From an uncultured Isosphaeraceae bacterium (GTDB lineage Bacteria; Planctomycetota; Planctomycetia; Isosphaerales; Isosphaeraceae): a stretch of 64,000 bases of DNA. Shown here piece after piece: positions 37,603 to 46,872 of this stretch. Each line of letters opens with the position of its first letter. Within the stretch, counting starts at the first letter, position 1. The stretch is from NCBI GenBank assembly GCA_945957605.1, contig CAMFLR010000010.1:62001-126000 (forward strand), given 5' to 3'. The notes beneath the pieces were generated by a model. It saw only the letters and a program-made list of their open reading frames with translations. It searched no databases and was not told the origin of the DNA. Both the position numbers and the translations under genes were made by a program.

Positions 37603-37615
37603 GAGCATTGGTGTC

Positions 37616-39112
37616 TTACGCCGACTTGTTGATCAATCCCGCTCGCAGCGTTTCGCCCACCTGATGCGCACCGTAGCCATGCTCGACCATCAGACAGGGG
37701 ATTTGAAACTCCTCGCAGAGCGGACGCAGGCGGTCGGTTACGGAATGGCCGACGAAGTCCTTGAGGATCAGAACGAAGTCGACCCCCTGGTTCTTCACGC
37801 GCTGTTCCAGCGACTTGAGCGCCGCGGGCCGGCTGCTTTCGTAGGGCTCCCATTCAAGTTCATCGAACTCAAACGTTTGCTCAAGCGATCGCCGCGCGTC
37901 TTCACGCACTGCGCCGCCAACAAGCAACGCTTTGCGGCCGCGCGTGAGGGAAATCAACTCCTGGTAACGTTCGCGTAGCGCGACGGCTTCGCCTTCGCGG
38001 CTTTCGTCCTCGACAATGCGGTCGAGATGCTTGCGAAGCGCTCGGAAATCGGCGCCGTTGATTTGCTCGCGGAACGGCCGGACGAGGCTTAATAGTTCGG
38101 GCTCGCCCGATCCACCGAGGTTTACCACGCGCAAGAGCACGTTGTTGAAGTCGTCCATGCCCTCATCAGGCAGGTTTCGGCTCGAAATCACGGCACGCAG
38201 GTCAGAAATGGCTTCGAGGGCTGACTCGCGTGAGAGTTTCTTACGTGCGACCTCGCGAAGCGATTGCTCTTCTCGTAGCTGCCTTAGCTCGCGTTCCTTT
38301 CTCGACTGCTCGCTGGCAAGTCTGAGCTGTTCCTGCGCTTCGGCAATGTAAAGGTCCCAGTCGGCCGTGTAGCCTTCCTGAAACGCGTCGATATAACCGG
38401 GCATGTACTGTTTAGACAGGCTGACAAGCCGGCGGAAGATCATTTCGAGGAGCTGGACTTCCTCGGTCGGCCGCGCTGGGTTCGAGGCTTGCAGACGGCG
38501 GAGGCGGCCAATCCAGATCATGAGCTGCGCTTTTTGCTCGCGCGACTCGAGAATCGCGAAGTGAAGCGAGCCTTGCTCGATCTCGTTCTGAAGCGCCTTG
38601 ATTTGGCCCGAAGGCAGGAAAAGCTCGGCCTCGGCGATCAGGCGATCGCTGTCGGCGAATCGCTCAGCCAGCTCGGGAAGCAGGCGATCGAGTTCTTTGC
38701 GAAGATTCTGATATTTGTCTCGGGCAGCCGTCAGTTCACGTTGGGCTTCTTCGACCTCGCGTGCGATATCGTCGAGATGCGTCTTAGCATCTTTTCGCTT
38801 CGTGTCGATTTTAGTCCGGGCATTCAGTATTTGATCTTCAGCTTCACGCGAATCGGCATCGAGAGCGAAACGGTATTGAACGATCTTCTGGACAAGCTCG
38901 TTGAGAAGTTTTTCTTCTTTTTCGGCTTCTTCTAGCTCACGCTTCCAGGCAGGCTGTTCATCGGCTTCTCTCTTGCTTGCAAGCCTCGCCTTCTCTTCAG
39001 CCGAACGAAGCTTTTCAACCGCGAGCTGTGTCTCCTTCTCTAGCTTTTGTGCCTTGGCGCTGGCTTCGGCTCGCCTTGCGAGAGCCGCCAAACGCTCTAG
39101 TTCTGGCATCAT
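37616..39112 (-). CDS. Coiled-coil protein with C-terminal DUF2325 domain
   Basis: A 498-residue protein. Residues about 1-170 are an almost unbroken coiled coil rich in Glu, Lys, Arg and Leu; residues 170-390 are mostly helical with a second charged stretch (LASEQSRKERELRQLREEQS). Residues about 395-490 match DUF2325: KALLVGGAVREDARRSLEQ, VDFVLILKDFVGHSV, CEEFQIPCLMVEHGYGAHQ. The domain is small, alpha/beta, of unknown activity, and in other proteins recurs at C-termini. The start ATGATG overlaps the stop of a 73-codon frame upstream. Divergent from the DNA methyltransferase, with which it may form a module (inference). Confidence 0.8.
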   Translation of the reverse strand: MMPELERLAALARRAEASAKAQKLEKETQLAVEKLRSAEEKARLASKREADEQPAWKRELEEAEKEEKLLNELVQKIVQYRFALDADSREAEDQILNARTKIDTKRKDAKTHLDDIAREVEEAQRELTAARDKYQNLRKELDRLLPELAERFADSDRLIAEAELFLPSGQIKALQNEIEQGSLHFAILESREQKAQLMIWIGRLRRLQASNPARPTEEVQLLEMIFRRLVSLSKQYMPGYIDAFQEGYTADWDLYIAEAQEQLRLASEQSRKERELRQLREEQSLREVARKKLSRESALEAISDLRAVISSRNLPDEGMDDFNNVLLRVVNLGGSGEPELLSLVRPFREQINGADFRALRKHLDRIVEDESREGEAVALRERYQELISLTRGRKALLVGGAVREDARRSLEQTFEFDELEWEPYESSRPAALKSLEQRVKNQGVDFVLILKDFVGHSVTDRLRPLCEEFQIPCLMVEHGYGAHQVGETLRAGLINKSA

Positions 39113-39330
39113 AAAACAACCTCCCATTCTTCACAGAGCGTGTGCTCGCGGGCAACTTGTCCCTCCCAGGGGGGGATGAAAGGGGAACACTTCCACTGCA
39201 GGTTGGGGCGAATCACAAATCGCTCCAGCAAGAATTTCATCTTATCTTCGCCTTCCGCTTCCTCCAAGTACAACCCGAGATGAGATCGACTTGATTTTTG
39301 TAATGTGGGCCTGCTACGCGTGGTCGTCAA
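39109..39330 (-). CDS. Small ORF coupled to the DUF2325 gene
   Basis: 73 codons from a TTG; an internal ATG at 39240 would give 43 residues (MKFLLERFVIRPNLQWKC, then FIPPWEGQVAREHTLCEEWE in shortened form). Its TGA overlaps the ATG of the DUF2325 gene as ATGA, the arrangement of coupled genes. Two cysteines and several tryptophans are present. No family recognised. It may be a real small partner or the remnant of a longer gene; the weak start argues for caution. Confidence 0.42.
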   Translation of the reverse strand: MTTTRSRPTLQKSSRSHLGLYLEEAEGEDKMKFLLERFVIRPNLQWKCSPFIPPWEGQVAREHTLCEEWEVVL

Positions 39331-39368
39331 GATGATCCCTTTCGAATCTTATCTGGCCTGTTACAATC

Positions 39369-40328
39369 ATGAGGTCAGGCAGGATTATGAAGGCGAAATC
39401 ACGCAAGAATCACGCGCGGAGCAGTGAGAAGATGACGCAGTTATCCAAGAATTCGCTCGTTGAAGGAGATTGCGTCGCCGGCCTGAATTCCCTGCCAGAA
39501 GGTTCAATCGACCTCGTTTTTGCCGATCCGCCCTTTAACATCGGTTATGGCTACGATGTCTATCACGATCGGCGCGAGGCTGATGACTATCTTGCATGGT
39601 CGGAGGCTTGGATTCGTGCAGTTCATCGCGTGCTCAAACCGTCGGGCACGTTCTGGCTCGCGATCGGCGATGAATTCGCCGCCGAGCTAAAGGTTGCTGC
39701 ACATCGCGCAATTGGCTTCCATCTTCGAAGCTGGGTTATTTGGTATTATACGTTTGGGGTAAATTGCAAGAAGAAATTCAGTAGAAGCCACGCGCACCTC
39801 TTTTACTTCGTGAAAGACGCAAAGAACTTCACGTTCAACGACGATCAAATTCGCGTCCCTTCAGCTCGCCAGCTTGTTTATGCCGACGCACGAGCCAACC
39901 CTAGCGGACGCTTGCCCGACGACACCTGGATCCTTCGCCCGCATGACGTTCCTGACGGTTTTTCCGCCGATCAGGACACCTGGTACGTCCCTCGCGTCTG
40001 CGGCACGTTCAAAGAACGCGCAGGATGGCACGGCTGCCAGATGCCAGAGCAATTGTTGGGCCGAATCATCCGCCTTTGCAGCAATCCCGGCGACGTTGTG
40101 CTCGACCCCTTCTCCGGTAGCGGCACCACACTTGTTACTGCGAAAAAGCTCGATCGTCGCTACTTTGGCTTCGAGCTTTCACCCGACTACGCAGAGCAGG
40201 CGCGGAAAAGACTTCAAGAAACCAATATCGGCGACAAGCTTTCAGGTGTTGAAAACCCATTCATGACCCAGCATAAGGTTCGCAAATCTGGCGCGGGGAA
40301 GGGAAAGAAAACCGCACGACGAACCTAA
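39369..40328 (+). CDS. DNA methyltransferase (beta class, amino-methylating)
   Basis: A 319-residue site-specific DNA methyltransferase acting on adenine N6 or cytosine N4. Motif IV is DPPFNIGY at residues 53-60 and motif [10 protein letters not shown] at 246-254; this order (IV before I) is the beta class. The target-recognition part lies between them (about 110-220), with [14 protein letters not shown] typical of the family. The C-terminal 25 residues are basic. Starts at 39369, 39387 or 39432 are possible; the last lies just before the conserved region. No endonuclease is adjacent, so it is an orphan or works with the divergent DUF2325 gene. Confidence 0.9.
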   Translation: MRSGRIMKAKSRKNHARSSEKMTQLSKNSLVEGDCVAGLNSLPEGSIDLVFADPPFNIGYGYDVYHDRREADDYLAWSEAWIRAVHRVLKPSGTFWLAIGDEFAAELKVAAHRAIGFHLRSWVIWYYTFGVNCKKKFSRSHAHLFYFVKDAKNFTFNDDQIRVPSARQLVYADARANPSGRLPDDTWILRPHDVPDGFSADQDTWYVPRVCGTFKERAGWHGCQMPEQLLGRIIRLCSNPGDVVLDPFSGSGTTLVTAKKLDRRYFGFELSPDYAEQARKRLQETNIGDKLSGVENPFMTQHKVRKSGAGKGKKTARRT

Positions 40329-40444
40329 TCATCAAAACTTGCCAAGCAATCCCATTCCTTCATTGGGATGCTCTGTTTCCGCCTTTAGGCCTAAGCATGC
40401 CAATGAAAGAAAATGTTTCAATTTTCAGACATACACCTGCGTCC

Positions 40445-40478
40445 GCATGCTTACACATCGCGTGTAAGCATGCCACCC
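40445..40478. repeat. Family G hairpin with GGGTGGC box
   Basis: On the minus strand: GGGTGGC, then ATGCTTACAC-gcgat-GTGTAAGCAT. A perfect 10-bp stem directly behind the box. Single copy here, placed between the convergent ends of the methyltransferase and the acyl-CoA ligase genes. A further AAGCATGCC 45 bases to the left (40393-40401) may be part of a decayed second arm. Confidence 0.72.
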
Positions 40479-40498
40479 AGCATAACGATGTGAGCGAA

Positions 40499-43261
40499 TC
40501 AGGACCCCACTGGCTCGAGGTCGATGATCGCTTTGACGACAGGATCGCCGACGCCACGATCGAGCCGGAAGCCGAGTTTCTCGCAAACGTGCTGCATTTC
40601 GCGATTATCCGGAAGGATGTCCGCAGTCACGCGTGCAATCTTTTCCTTGCGAGCGTAATCGAGCAGGCGCCGAAGCAATTCGGTCCCCATCCCGCGCCCC
40701 TGAAATCCATCGTTGATGAGAATCGCGAACTCCGCCTCGCTGGGATCGTCGCGACGGCGACTCAATCGGCCGACCCCAAGAATCTCCTGCTGATCGGTCC
40801 AAGCGTCCTTCCGCTCGGCGACAAGCGCCATCTCGCGGTCATAATCGATAAAGCAAATGCGCGTGAGGCGATCGTGAGCAACACGCGCACTTAATTTCAT
40901 TGCGTGAAAATATCGGAGCGACACGCTGCGTTCCGAAAGCGTCTCGTGAAACTTGACGATCAGCGGCTCATCCTCGGGGCGAATCGGCCGGATGATCAGC
41001 GGCACGCCATCCTTGCTGACCCAAGGTTCGACGTACTGGTTGGGATAGGGGCGGATAGCGGTTTTGGGCAGGTCATCGTCCTTGATCGACGCCTCGTGCA
41101 GCACAACGCGGGCATCGAGCGCAATGAGGCCTTCAGGCGAGGCGAGCAGGGGATTGATATCGAGCTCCTTGATGCGCGGCTGTTCGACGATCAGGCGGCT
41201 GAAGCGGACGAGAAATGCGTCGAGCGCAGCAAGGTCGATCGGCTTGCGGCCCCGAACACCTTTCAGAGCGGTAAAAATCCGCGTGCGCTCCATCATCCGC
41301 CGCGCCAGCGTGCTATTGAGCGGCGGCAGCGCCAGCGAACGATCGCGATAAACCTCGACGAGCTGCCCGCCCGAGCCAAAGAGCAGCACCGGGCCGAACT
41401 GGGCATCTTGCGAGCAGCCGACAATCAGCTCGTACCCCTCACGGCGAATCATCGGCAAAACTGTCACGCCAAGAATATGCTCGGCCCCGGCCTTTTCAGT
41501 AACTGATTGAATAATGGCGCGATACGCCATCTTCACGTCAGTCGGGTCGGACAGACTCAGTCGCACACCGCCGACATCGGTCTTGTGCGTGATCGTCCGC
41601 GAATACAGCTTGAGCACGACGGGAAAGCCCAGTTCCTTTGCATGCTCGATCGCTTCCGCCTCGTTGGTTGCGACGCGCGTTTCGACAACCGGCAGGCCAT
41701 ACGCCTTGAGCAGGCGTTTCGACTCGACTTCATCGAGCAGCGTGCGGCCATCGCGCAAAACGTCGCCGACGATCGTTTCGGCCTCGGCGCGGCCGGCGGC
41801 TTCATCTTCGGTCTCGGGCGGAAGCGTGGGCGTTTCGTAGAGTGCGCGCAAGTTATCGCTGTAGCGCCACATTGACGTAAAAATGCGCGCAGCCGTATCG
41901 GGATACGAAAATGTCGGTATTCCCGCGCGCATCAAAATCGCATCGCCGGCCGCGATGTCGGCACCGCCCATCCAGCTCGCGAGCACCGGTTTGCCCGCGA
42001 TTTTCGCGTACGGCTTGAGTGCCTCGGCCGTTTGGGTGGGATCGGTCATCGCCTGTGGCGTGAGTACAACGAGCAAGCCGTCGCTATTCGTATCATTGGC
42101 GATGATTTCAACCGTTTTGGCGTAACGCTCGGGACCGGCATCGCCCAGCACGTCGACCGGATTCGCATGGCTCCAGTGCGCAGGGAGCAGGGCATCGAGT
42201 TTGGTCTTTGTCTCGGCGCTCAGCTCAGCAAGGGCTCCGCCGTTAGCAATAAGCGTATCGGTCGCGAGCACGCCGGGGCCGCCCGCGTTCGTGACGATCG
42301 TGAGCTTCGGCCCCTTGGGTCGCGGCTGTTTCGCCAGCGCTTCGGTCATGGCGAAGACGTCGGCAATCGTCGCGACCCGAAGCACGCCGCTGCGCCGGAA
42401 TGCGGCTTCGAGCACTTCATCGCTGCCAGCGAGCGAGCCGGTGTGCGACGCTGCTGCGCGGGCCGCGGCCTCCGATCGACCAGCCTTGATAACGATGATT
42501 GGCTTCGTCAGCGCTACCTCGCGCGCGGCCGAGAGGAACGAACGCGAATCGCCGATTGACTCCATGTAGAGCACGATGCTCTTGGTGTGCGGGTCGTCGC
42601 CGAGGTAGTCGATGAGATCGCCCCAATCGACGTCCAGCATCGAGCCGACCGACACAAACGCGCTGAAGCCGACATTCGCGCGCAGGCTCCAGTCGAGAAT
42701 CGCCGTGCAAAGCGCTCCCGATTGACTGAGAAACGCCACACTGCCAGGCCGCGCCATTCCGCCGGCAAACGTCGCGTTCAAACCGCTCATTGGCCGCATC
42801 ACGCCGAGGCAGTTGGGGCCAATCAGCCGCAAGCGTCCTCTCCGAGCTTGGGCTAAAACCTTCTCTTCAAGCTCGAGCCCGTTCTGACCCGTTTCCTTGA
42901 ACCCAGCCGAGATGATGATTGCCCCGCGCGCTCCAGCGTCGACGCACTCACCGATCAAGTCCGGCACCGTCGCCGCGGGAGTGACAATCACCGCGAGATC
43001 GACCGGGTCGGGCAGGTCTTTGAGTCGCGGGTATGATTTGATTCCCAAGACATTCGGCCGGTGAGGATTCACGGGCAAAACCGTGCCGCCGAACGGGCTT
43101 GAAATCAGGTTCCAGAGAATCGTCCGGCCGACGCTGCCCGGCTTCTCGGTGGCCCCCACAACCGCCACGCTCTTCGGCGCGAAGATCGCATCGAGCGACG
43201 GCGCGACCGATCGCAATACATCATGCGCGTGGTCGGGCGTCCCTTGGCTTCCCGTAGACAT
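40499..43261 (-). CDS. ADP-forming acyl-CoA synthetase/GNAT acetyltransferase fusion (Pat-like)
   Basis: A 920-residue protein with the domain order of PatZ/YfiQ-type lysine acetyltransferases. CoA-binding domain ([20 protein letters not shown]), ligase-CoA domains with [20 protein letters not shown] holding the His used for phosphate transfer in active ADP-forming enzymes, an ATP-grasp domain ([39 protein letters not shown]) and from about residue 745 a GNAT domain ([20 protein letters not shown], acetyl-CoA loop [14 protein letters not shown]). In E. coli the protein acetylates acetyl-CoA synthetase. Because the His remains, it could also make acyl-CoA (inference). SD GGGAG precedes the ATG and lies in the end of the upstream sulfatase gene, 4 bases away. 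Confidence 0.88.
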   Translation of the reverse strand: MSTGSQGTPDHAHDVLRSVAPSLDAIFAPKSVAVVGATEKPGSVGRTILWNLISSPFGGTVLPVNPHRPNVLGIKSYPRLKDLPDPVDLAVIVTPAATVPDLIGECVDAGARGAIIISAGFKETGQNGLELEEKVLAQARRGRLRLIGPNCLGVMRPMSGLNATFAGGMARPGSVAFLSQSGALCTAILDWSLRANVGFSAFVSVGSMLDVDWGDLIDYLGDDPHTKSIVLYMESIGDSRSFLSAAREVALTKPIIVIKAGRSEAAARAAASHTGSLAGSDEVLEAAFRRSGVLRVATIADVFAMTEALAKQPRPKGPKLTIVTNAGGPGVLATDTLIANGGALAELSAETKTKLDALLPAHWSHANPVDVLGDAGPERYAKTVEIIANDTNSDGLLVVLTPQAMTDPTQTAEALKPYAKIAGKPVLASWMGGADIAAGDAILMRAGIPTFSYPDTAARIFTSMWRYSDNLRALYETPTLPPETEDEAAGRAEAETIVGDVLRDGRTLLDEVESKRLLKAYGLPVVETRVATNEAEAIEHAKELGFPVVLKLYSRTITHKTDVGGVRLSLSDPTDVKMAYRAIIQSVTEKAGAEHILGVTVLPMIRREGYELIVGCSQDAQFGPVLLFGSGGQLVEVYRDRSLALPPLNSTLARRMMERTRIFTALKGVRGRKPIDLAALDAFLVRFSRLIVEQPRIKELDINPLLASPEGLIALDARVVLHEASIKDDDLPKTAIRPYPNQYVEPWVSKDGVPLIIRPIRPEDEPLIVKFHETLSERSVSLRYFHAMKLSARVAHDRLTRICFIDYDREMALVAERKDAWTDQQEILGVGRLSRRRDDPSEAEFAILINDGFQGRGMGTELLRRLLDYARKEKIARVTADILPDNREMQHVCEKLGFRLDRGVGDPVVKAIIDLEPVGS

Positions 43262-43265
43262 CTGA

Positions 43266-45329
43266 CTACTCTCCCGCAACGTGCAGCGGCTTTAGCTTGA
43301 TATTTTTATAGAAGCAAGGGCTGCCGTGATCTTGCAGACCAATATACCCCGCGCGGGGGTGATCCTTGTACGCGATATCAAACTTGTGATCAGACCCATC
43401 GGGCCGCTTGTTCGCCGTCGTCCATTCATCAAGATTCATCCGCGTGACGAGCTGGCCGTTCACCTCGATCGAGATCAAATTGCGATCGCAAATGATCGTC
43501 ATATGATTCCACTGGCCGACGGGCTTCATTGCGTTCTTCGATGGCTTTACGAGATCATAAATCGCGCCGGTATCGTGGTAGTCGGCTGTTGTGGTGTCGT
43601 CGATGGCGATTTCGATGCCATTGAAGCCAACGTCTTTTCCAGGTCGCGGAGTCAGCGGCGACGTGCGAATGAACACGCCGCTGTTGCACTTGGGCGTGAT
43701 CTTGAAGTCGAGCGAAAGCACAAAATCACTCAACGGCTTTTCATAAATGAGCATGTAGCCGCCGGCTTTGTGCGGATTGATGGCGTGATCGCTGACAGGC
43801 GTTTTGCTCGGCTGCCCCTTGTCCGTCATCCAACCTTTCAATGTCTCTCCGTCGAACAGCAGCTTCCAGCCATTCTTGGCTTCAAGCGCGGTCAGGCTAT
43901 TATCAACCGGCGGCTTGGGCGGCGGCAACTTTTCATCGAGCCCCGGTCCGACATACGCATACCCATCAAACGGCGCGGGAGTGCCTTTCTTGGCGCGAGG
44001 GTCGTCGGACTTTAAGAGAATGGAATCAAGCAGCACACGATGGATATCGAGCGCTGCCGCCGCCTGTTTGGGATCCGCGGCCAAGTTTTTGACCTCGTCC
44101 AGACCATCCCGCAGCGAATAGAACTCCTCCGGCGGTCGCTTGGCCAACGCCAGGTCAGCGAACTTGGCGAATTCTCCCTTCTTGCCGAACGCCTTCATGA
44201 GCAGTTGCTTCGTCGGTCCATCGTCGATATCACCAAATGGCCCCACCGCGCGCCACGCCTGGGGATCACCGGCCGGCCAGCGATCGCGTTCATAATTCCG
44301 GATGTAAAGATATTCCGCCGTTTGAATCGCTCGCGCCGGATAACCCAGGCTCCCCTCCCGAACGTCCGCATGCCGTTCGCGCTCGACCAGCACGAAGCGA
44401 CGGGGTGGCTCGTTCGGGTCGATCAACGTCTGTCCATCGATCCGATCCATCGGCGCCACACCTGTGGCCTTCAAGATTGTGGCGGTCACATCGACCATCA
44501 TCGTCGGCGAATTCACGGTCTGATGCTGGCGGATCTTCTTCGGCCAGCGCATGGCCAGAGGAATATGCGTTCCCGCGTCGTACAAATTCGCCTTCGCACG
44601 CGGAAACGGCCAGCCATTGTCGCTTGTGATGATCACCAGAGTATTCTCAGCTCGGCCCGATTCCTCGAGCGTTTTCAGCAAGTCTCCAATCAAACTATCG
44701 AACCGCTGCACTTCGAATAGGTAATCCAAAATATCATCGGAAACCGGCTTAACGTCCGGCCAGAAGCTAGGAACATGCACCTTTAGCAGGTCAATCCCCG
44801 CCTTCTTGCCCGAACCCAGCTCATAAGGTCGATGCGGGTCCTGGCTACCGTGCCAGAAGCAAAATGGCGCGTCGGCCGGAACCGACTTCAAGAACTGTGC
44901 GAACGAGCGAGACGTCGGGCCAGCAGGGTTATGCGTGCGACCGCTGCCATCGAGCGTGCCTGGCCCCCACCCTTTGCCAGTGTGACCGGTGGCATAACCG
45001 GCTTGCGCAAGCATGTCGGGATAGGTTGCGTGCTCGACGGGCAAAATACCCCAAAGATTCGCCCCAGGACCGAGGCGATGTGGATGCTTGCCCGTTAGCA
45101 GCGCGGCACGGCTGGCACTACAGGTGGGAGCGGCGCAATGGGCGTTGGTGAAAACGAGTCCGCTGCCGGCAAGGGCGTCGAAATTCGGCGTTTTGACAGC
45201 CTTATCACCATAAATTCCCGCGTGCGGCCACGACCAATCGTCGGCGATGATCACCAGAATGTTGGGGCGTTCATCCGGAGCGGCGGTGATGCCGACAGTC
45301 GCGAGCAGGCAAGCCAGGAGAGCAGACAT
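43266..45329 (-). CDS. Exported sulfatase fused to a DUF1080 domain
   Basis: A 687-residue exported protein. Signal peptide 1-17. Sulfatase domain about 20-440: metal aspartates in [10 protein letters not shown], the formylglycine site C70-S-A-S-R74 (CSASR, Cys type) in [31 protein letters not shown], and TSDNGW. The C-terminal third (about 495-685) is DUF1080: [19 protein letters not shown], then GVFIRTSPL and [20 protein letters not shown], a laminin-G-like fold found in planctomycete glycoside-processing enzymes. The fusion suggests removal of sulfate from, and binding or cleavage of, a polysaccharide. The ATG at 45329 is chosen so the signal peptide is at the N-terminus. Apparently co-transcribed with the acyl-CoA ligase gene. 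Confidence 0.93.
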   Translation of the reverse strand: MSALLACLLATVGITAAPDERPNILVIIADDWSWPHAGIYGDKAVKTPNFDALAGSGLVFTNAHCAAPTCSASRAALLTGKHPHRLGPGANLWGILPVEHATYPDMLAQAGYATGHTGKGWGPGTLDGSGRTHNPAGPTSRSFAQFLKSVPADAPFCFWHGSQDPHRPYELGSGKKAGIDLLKVHVPSFWPDVKPVSDDILDYLFEVQRFDSLIGDLLKTLEESGRAENTLVIITSDNGWPFPRAKANLYDAGTHIPLAMRWPKKIRQHQTVNSPTMMVDVTATILKATGVAPMDRIDGQTLIDPNEPPRRFVLVERERHADVREGSLGYPARAIQTAEYLYIRNYERDRWPAGDPQAWRAVGPFGDIDDGPTKQLLMKAFGKKGEFAKFADLALAKRPPEEFYSLRDGLDEVKNLAADPKQAAAALDIHRVLLDSILLKSDDPRAKKGTPAPFDGYAYVGPGLDEKLPPPKPPVDNSLTALEAKNGWKLLFDGETLKGWMTDKGQPSKTPVSDHAINPHKAGGYMLIYEKPLSDFVLSLDFKITPKCNSGVFIRTSPLTPRPGKDVGFNGIEIAIDDTTTADYHDTGAIYDLVKPSKNAMKPVGQWNHMTIICDRNLISIEVNGQLVTRMNLDEWTTANKRPDGSDHKFDIAYKDHPRAGYIGLQDHGSPCFYKNIKLKPLHVAGE

Positions 45330-45743
45330 GGCGAACCCTCGATCAATCGATTCGATGCGCAAACAAACTGAGCCCACTATTGCGAAGACGGGCCTAGTGT
45401 TTCACGCGCACGAGGGTTTTGCAAGTCAAGGGTGGGATGGTTCCAAGGACCCTTACAAAGTAAGTTTCAATCAAGTTCTATGAATTCACAGCGCGTACGT
45501 ACGAGACTTGATCGAACAATACTTACTGAATCAATTTTATCTTGAAATTATGAAGTCTTCGTAATCTTTGTTTCCTTCTGTTCAAATCTCTTCTGTAACT
45601 CGCAATTCACCGACTTGACGAGTCCGGAAAAAATGAGAATTTGAACAGAAGGAAACAATGGTAACGAAGGGTGCAGAATTGATCCTACTCTGTATTCTGC
45701 ATCGTCGCGATCTTCTGTCTTTTCACTCTTGAAATTACTGTTT
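45330..45743. other. Gene-free region with repeats
   Basis: Holds the sulfatase promoter on one side and the family F inverted repeat and an adjacent GGGTGC hairpin on the other. Minus-strand frames across it read through the repeat and do not look like protein. Confidence 0.5.
45556..45702. repeat. Family F inverted repeat and adjacent hairpin
   Basis: Arms 45557-45590 and 45635-45669 are inverted over about 34 bases with few differences (TTTGTTTCCTTCTGTTCAAA in one; its reverse complement in the other). Immediately after the second arm, from 45669, GGGTGCAGAAT pairs with ATTCTGCA at about 45693, i.e. another GGGTG box with a hairpin. The unit is AT-rich compared with families A-E. The function is unknown. 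Confidence 0.7.
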
Positions 45744-46805
45744 TTATTCGCTTCCGAATTCCTGAACGATGTACGCCGCCACCTTGTCCCACAGCTCCGC
45801 CGCTGCCTCGAAATCAACCTTCATCGCATGCACAGTCGCTGGCGTTTCGACGCGGAGCTTGGTCGTCACCTTACGATTGATCGGGATCTGTGCACTTGGC
45901 CCCTTGGCGAGCGTTTCCTCGATTTCTGGACTCAGCAGCATGGCGGCCAGGTCGTCGGCTTCCTTGGCGTGCGGCGAACCTTTGATCAGCGCGAGCGTGT
46001 TGGGGATGAACAGCGTACCAAGCTGGTCAGGCTTCGAGTCGGGATAGATGATCTCGACCGGCTGGCTGCTTTCGAGCTCGCCAATCGCGTCGTCGGTGTC
46101 GGTCATGCCAAACGCCAATCGACCCGCCGCGACGTCGACCGCAACCTGTTTGTTTCCCGAAAGAATCTGCGCATTGTTAGCCTTCAGCCCGCTGAAAAAC
46201 GCCTTCGCCTTCTCGTCGCCAAGCACAGTGAAAAGGCACGTCGCGTGTGTGGCGGTCGTGCCAAAGAGCGGCTTGGCGAGACCGACTTTTCCCTTCCACT
46301 TCGGGTTCGTCAGATCGTAAATGCTGGTGGGGCGATCCTTGGAATCGGGGATGAGCTTCGTGTTGACGATGATGATTCGCGCCCGCGCCGCGAAGCCGTA
46401 CCAGGTGCCGTCCTTGGCGCGAAACGTCTCAGGAAAATCGGCGGCGTTGGGAGGCGTCCACGACCGTAAAATCCCCTGCTTTTTGAGGCGAATCGTATTG
46501 AGAATCTCGTTGTTCCAGAACAAATCACAGCGCGGGGCGGTCCGTTCGGCGACGATCGTCGTCGTCAGGCCGACCGTTTTCGTGCTCTCGACATCATACT
46601 TCGCCAGCACCTGCGTTTTTGTGTCGGCTTCGTACGCTTGCAGGATCGGTTCAGAAAACTCGCGATCGAGCGCAGTGTAAACCACAACTTCGCGTTTCTC
46701 TGAAGCCGCCGCTGAGGGCTGACCAGGCTTGGTCGCCGCGGGTTCATCGCCGCCGCAGCCGCTTATGATCACGAGCGCCAAGACAATCGCCAGCTTCGTA
46801 CGCAT
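45744..46805 (-). CDS. Iron(III)-type ABC transporter substrate-binding lipoprotein
   Basis: A 353-residue lipoprotein: signal MRTKLAIVLALVIISGC with the lipobox Cys at 17. The mature part is a type II periplasmic binding fold like FbpA/FutA: VVVYTALDREFSEPILQAYE, then DLFWNNEILNTIRLKKQGIL, YGFAARARIIIVNT, LTNPKWKGKVGLAKPLFGTT and GRLAFGMTDTDDA. Tyrosines that bind Fe(III) directly in FbpA are not obviously paired here, so the ligand may be another metal or an anion. No permease or ATPase genes are in the window. An ATG five codons upstream is less likely than the one beginning the signal peptide. Confidence 0.85.
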   Translation of the reverse strand: MRTKLAIVLALVIISGCGGDEPAATKPGQPSAAASEKREVVVYTALDREFSEPILQAYEADTKTQVLAKYDVESTKTVGLTTTIVAERTAPRCDLFWNNEILNTIRLKKQGILRSWTPPNAADFPETFRAKDGTWYGFAARARIIIVNTKLIPDSKDRPTSIYDLTNPKWKGKVGLAKPLFGTTATHATCLFTVLGDEKAKAFFSGLKANNAQILSGNKQVAVDVAAGRLAFGMTDTDDAIGELESSQPVEIIYPDSKPDQLGTLFIPNTLALIKGSPHAKEADDLAAMLLSPEIEETLAKGPSAQIPINRKVTTKLRVETPATVHAMKVDFEAAAELWDKVAAYIVQEFGSE

Positions 46806-46872
46806 CACCGTCGCCCCCAAATTCCGCCGTCACTCGCACTTCCCCGAGGCTAACGGCTTGCAGGGGGCGACG

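Noticed and set aside
39369..40328. Complete restriction-modification system
   Set aside because: Only the methyltransferase is recognisable; neither neighbour shows an endonuclease motif.
45548..45817. 89-codon minus-strand frame over the family F repeat
   Set aside because: Most of it is the inverted repeat itself; the rest overlaps the start of the binding-protein gene's end.
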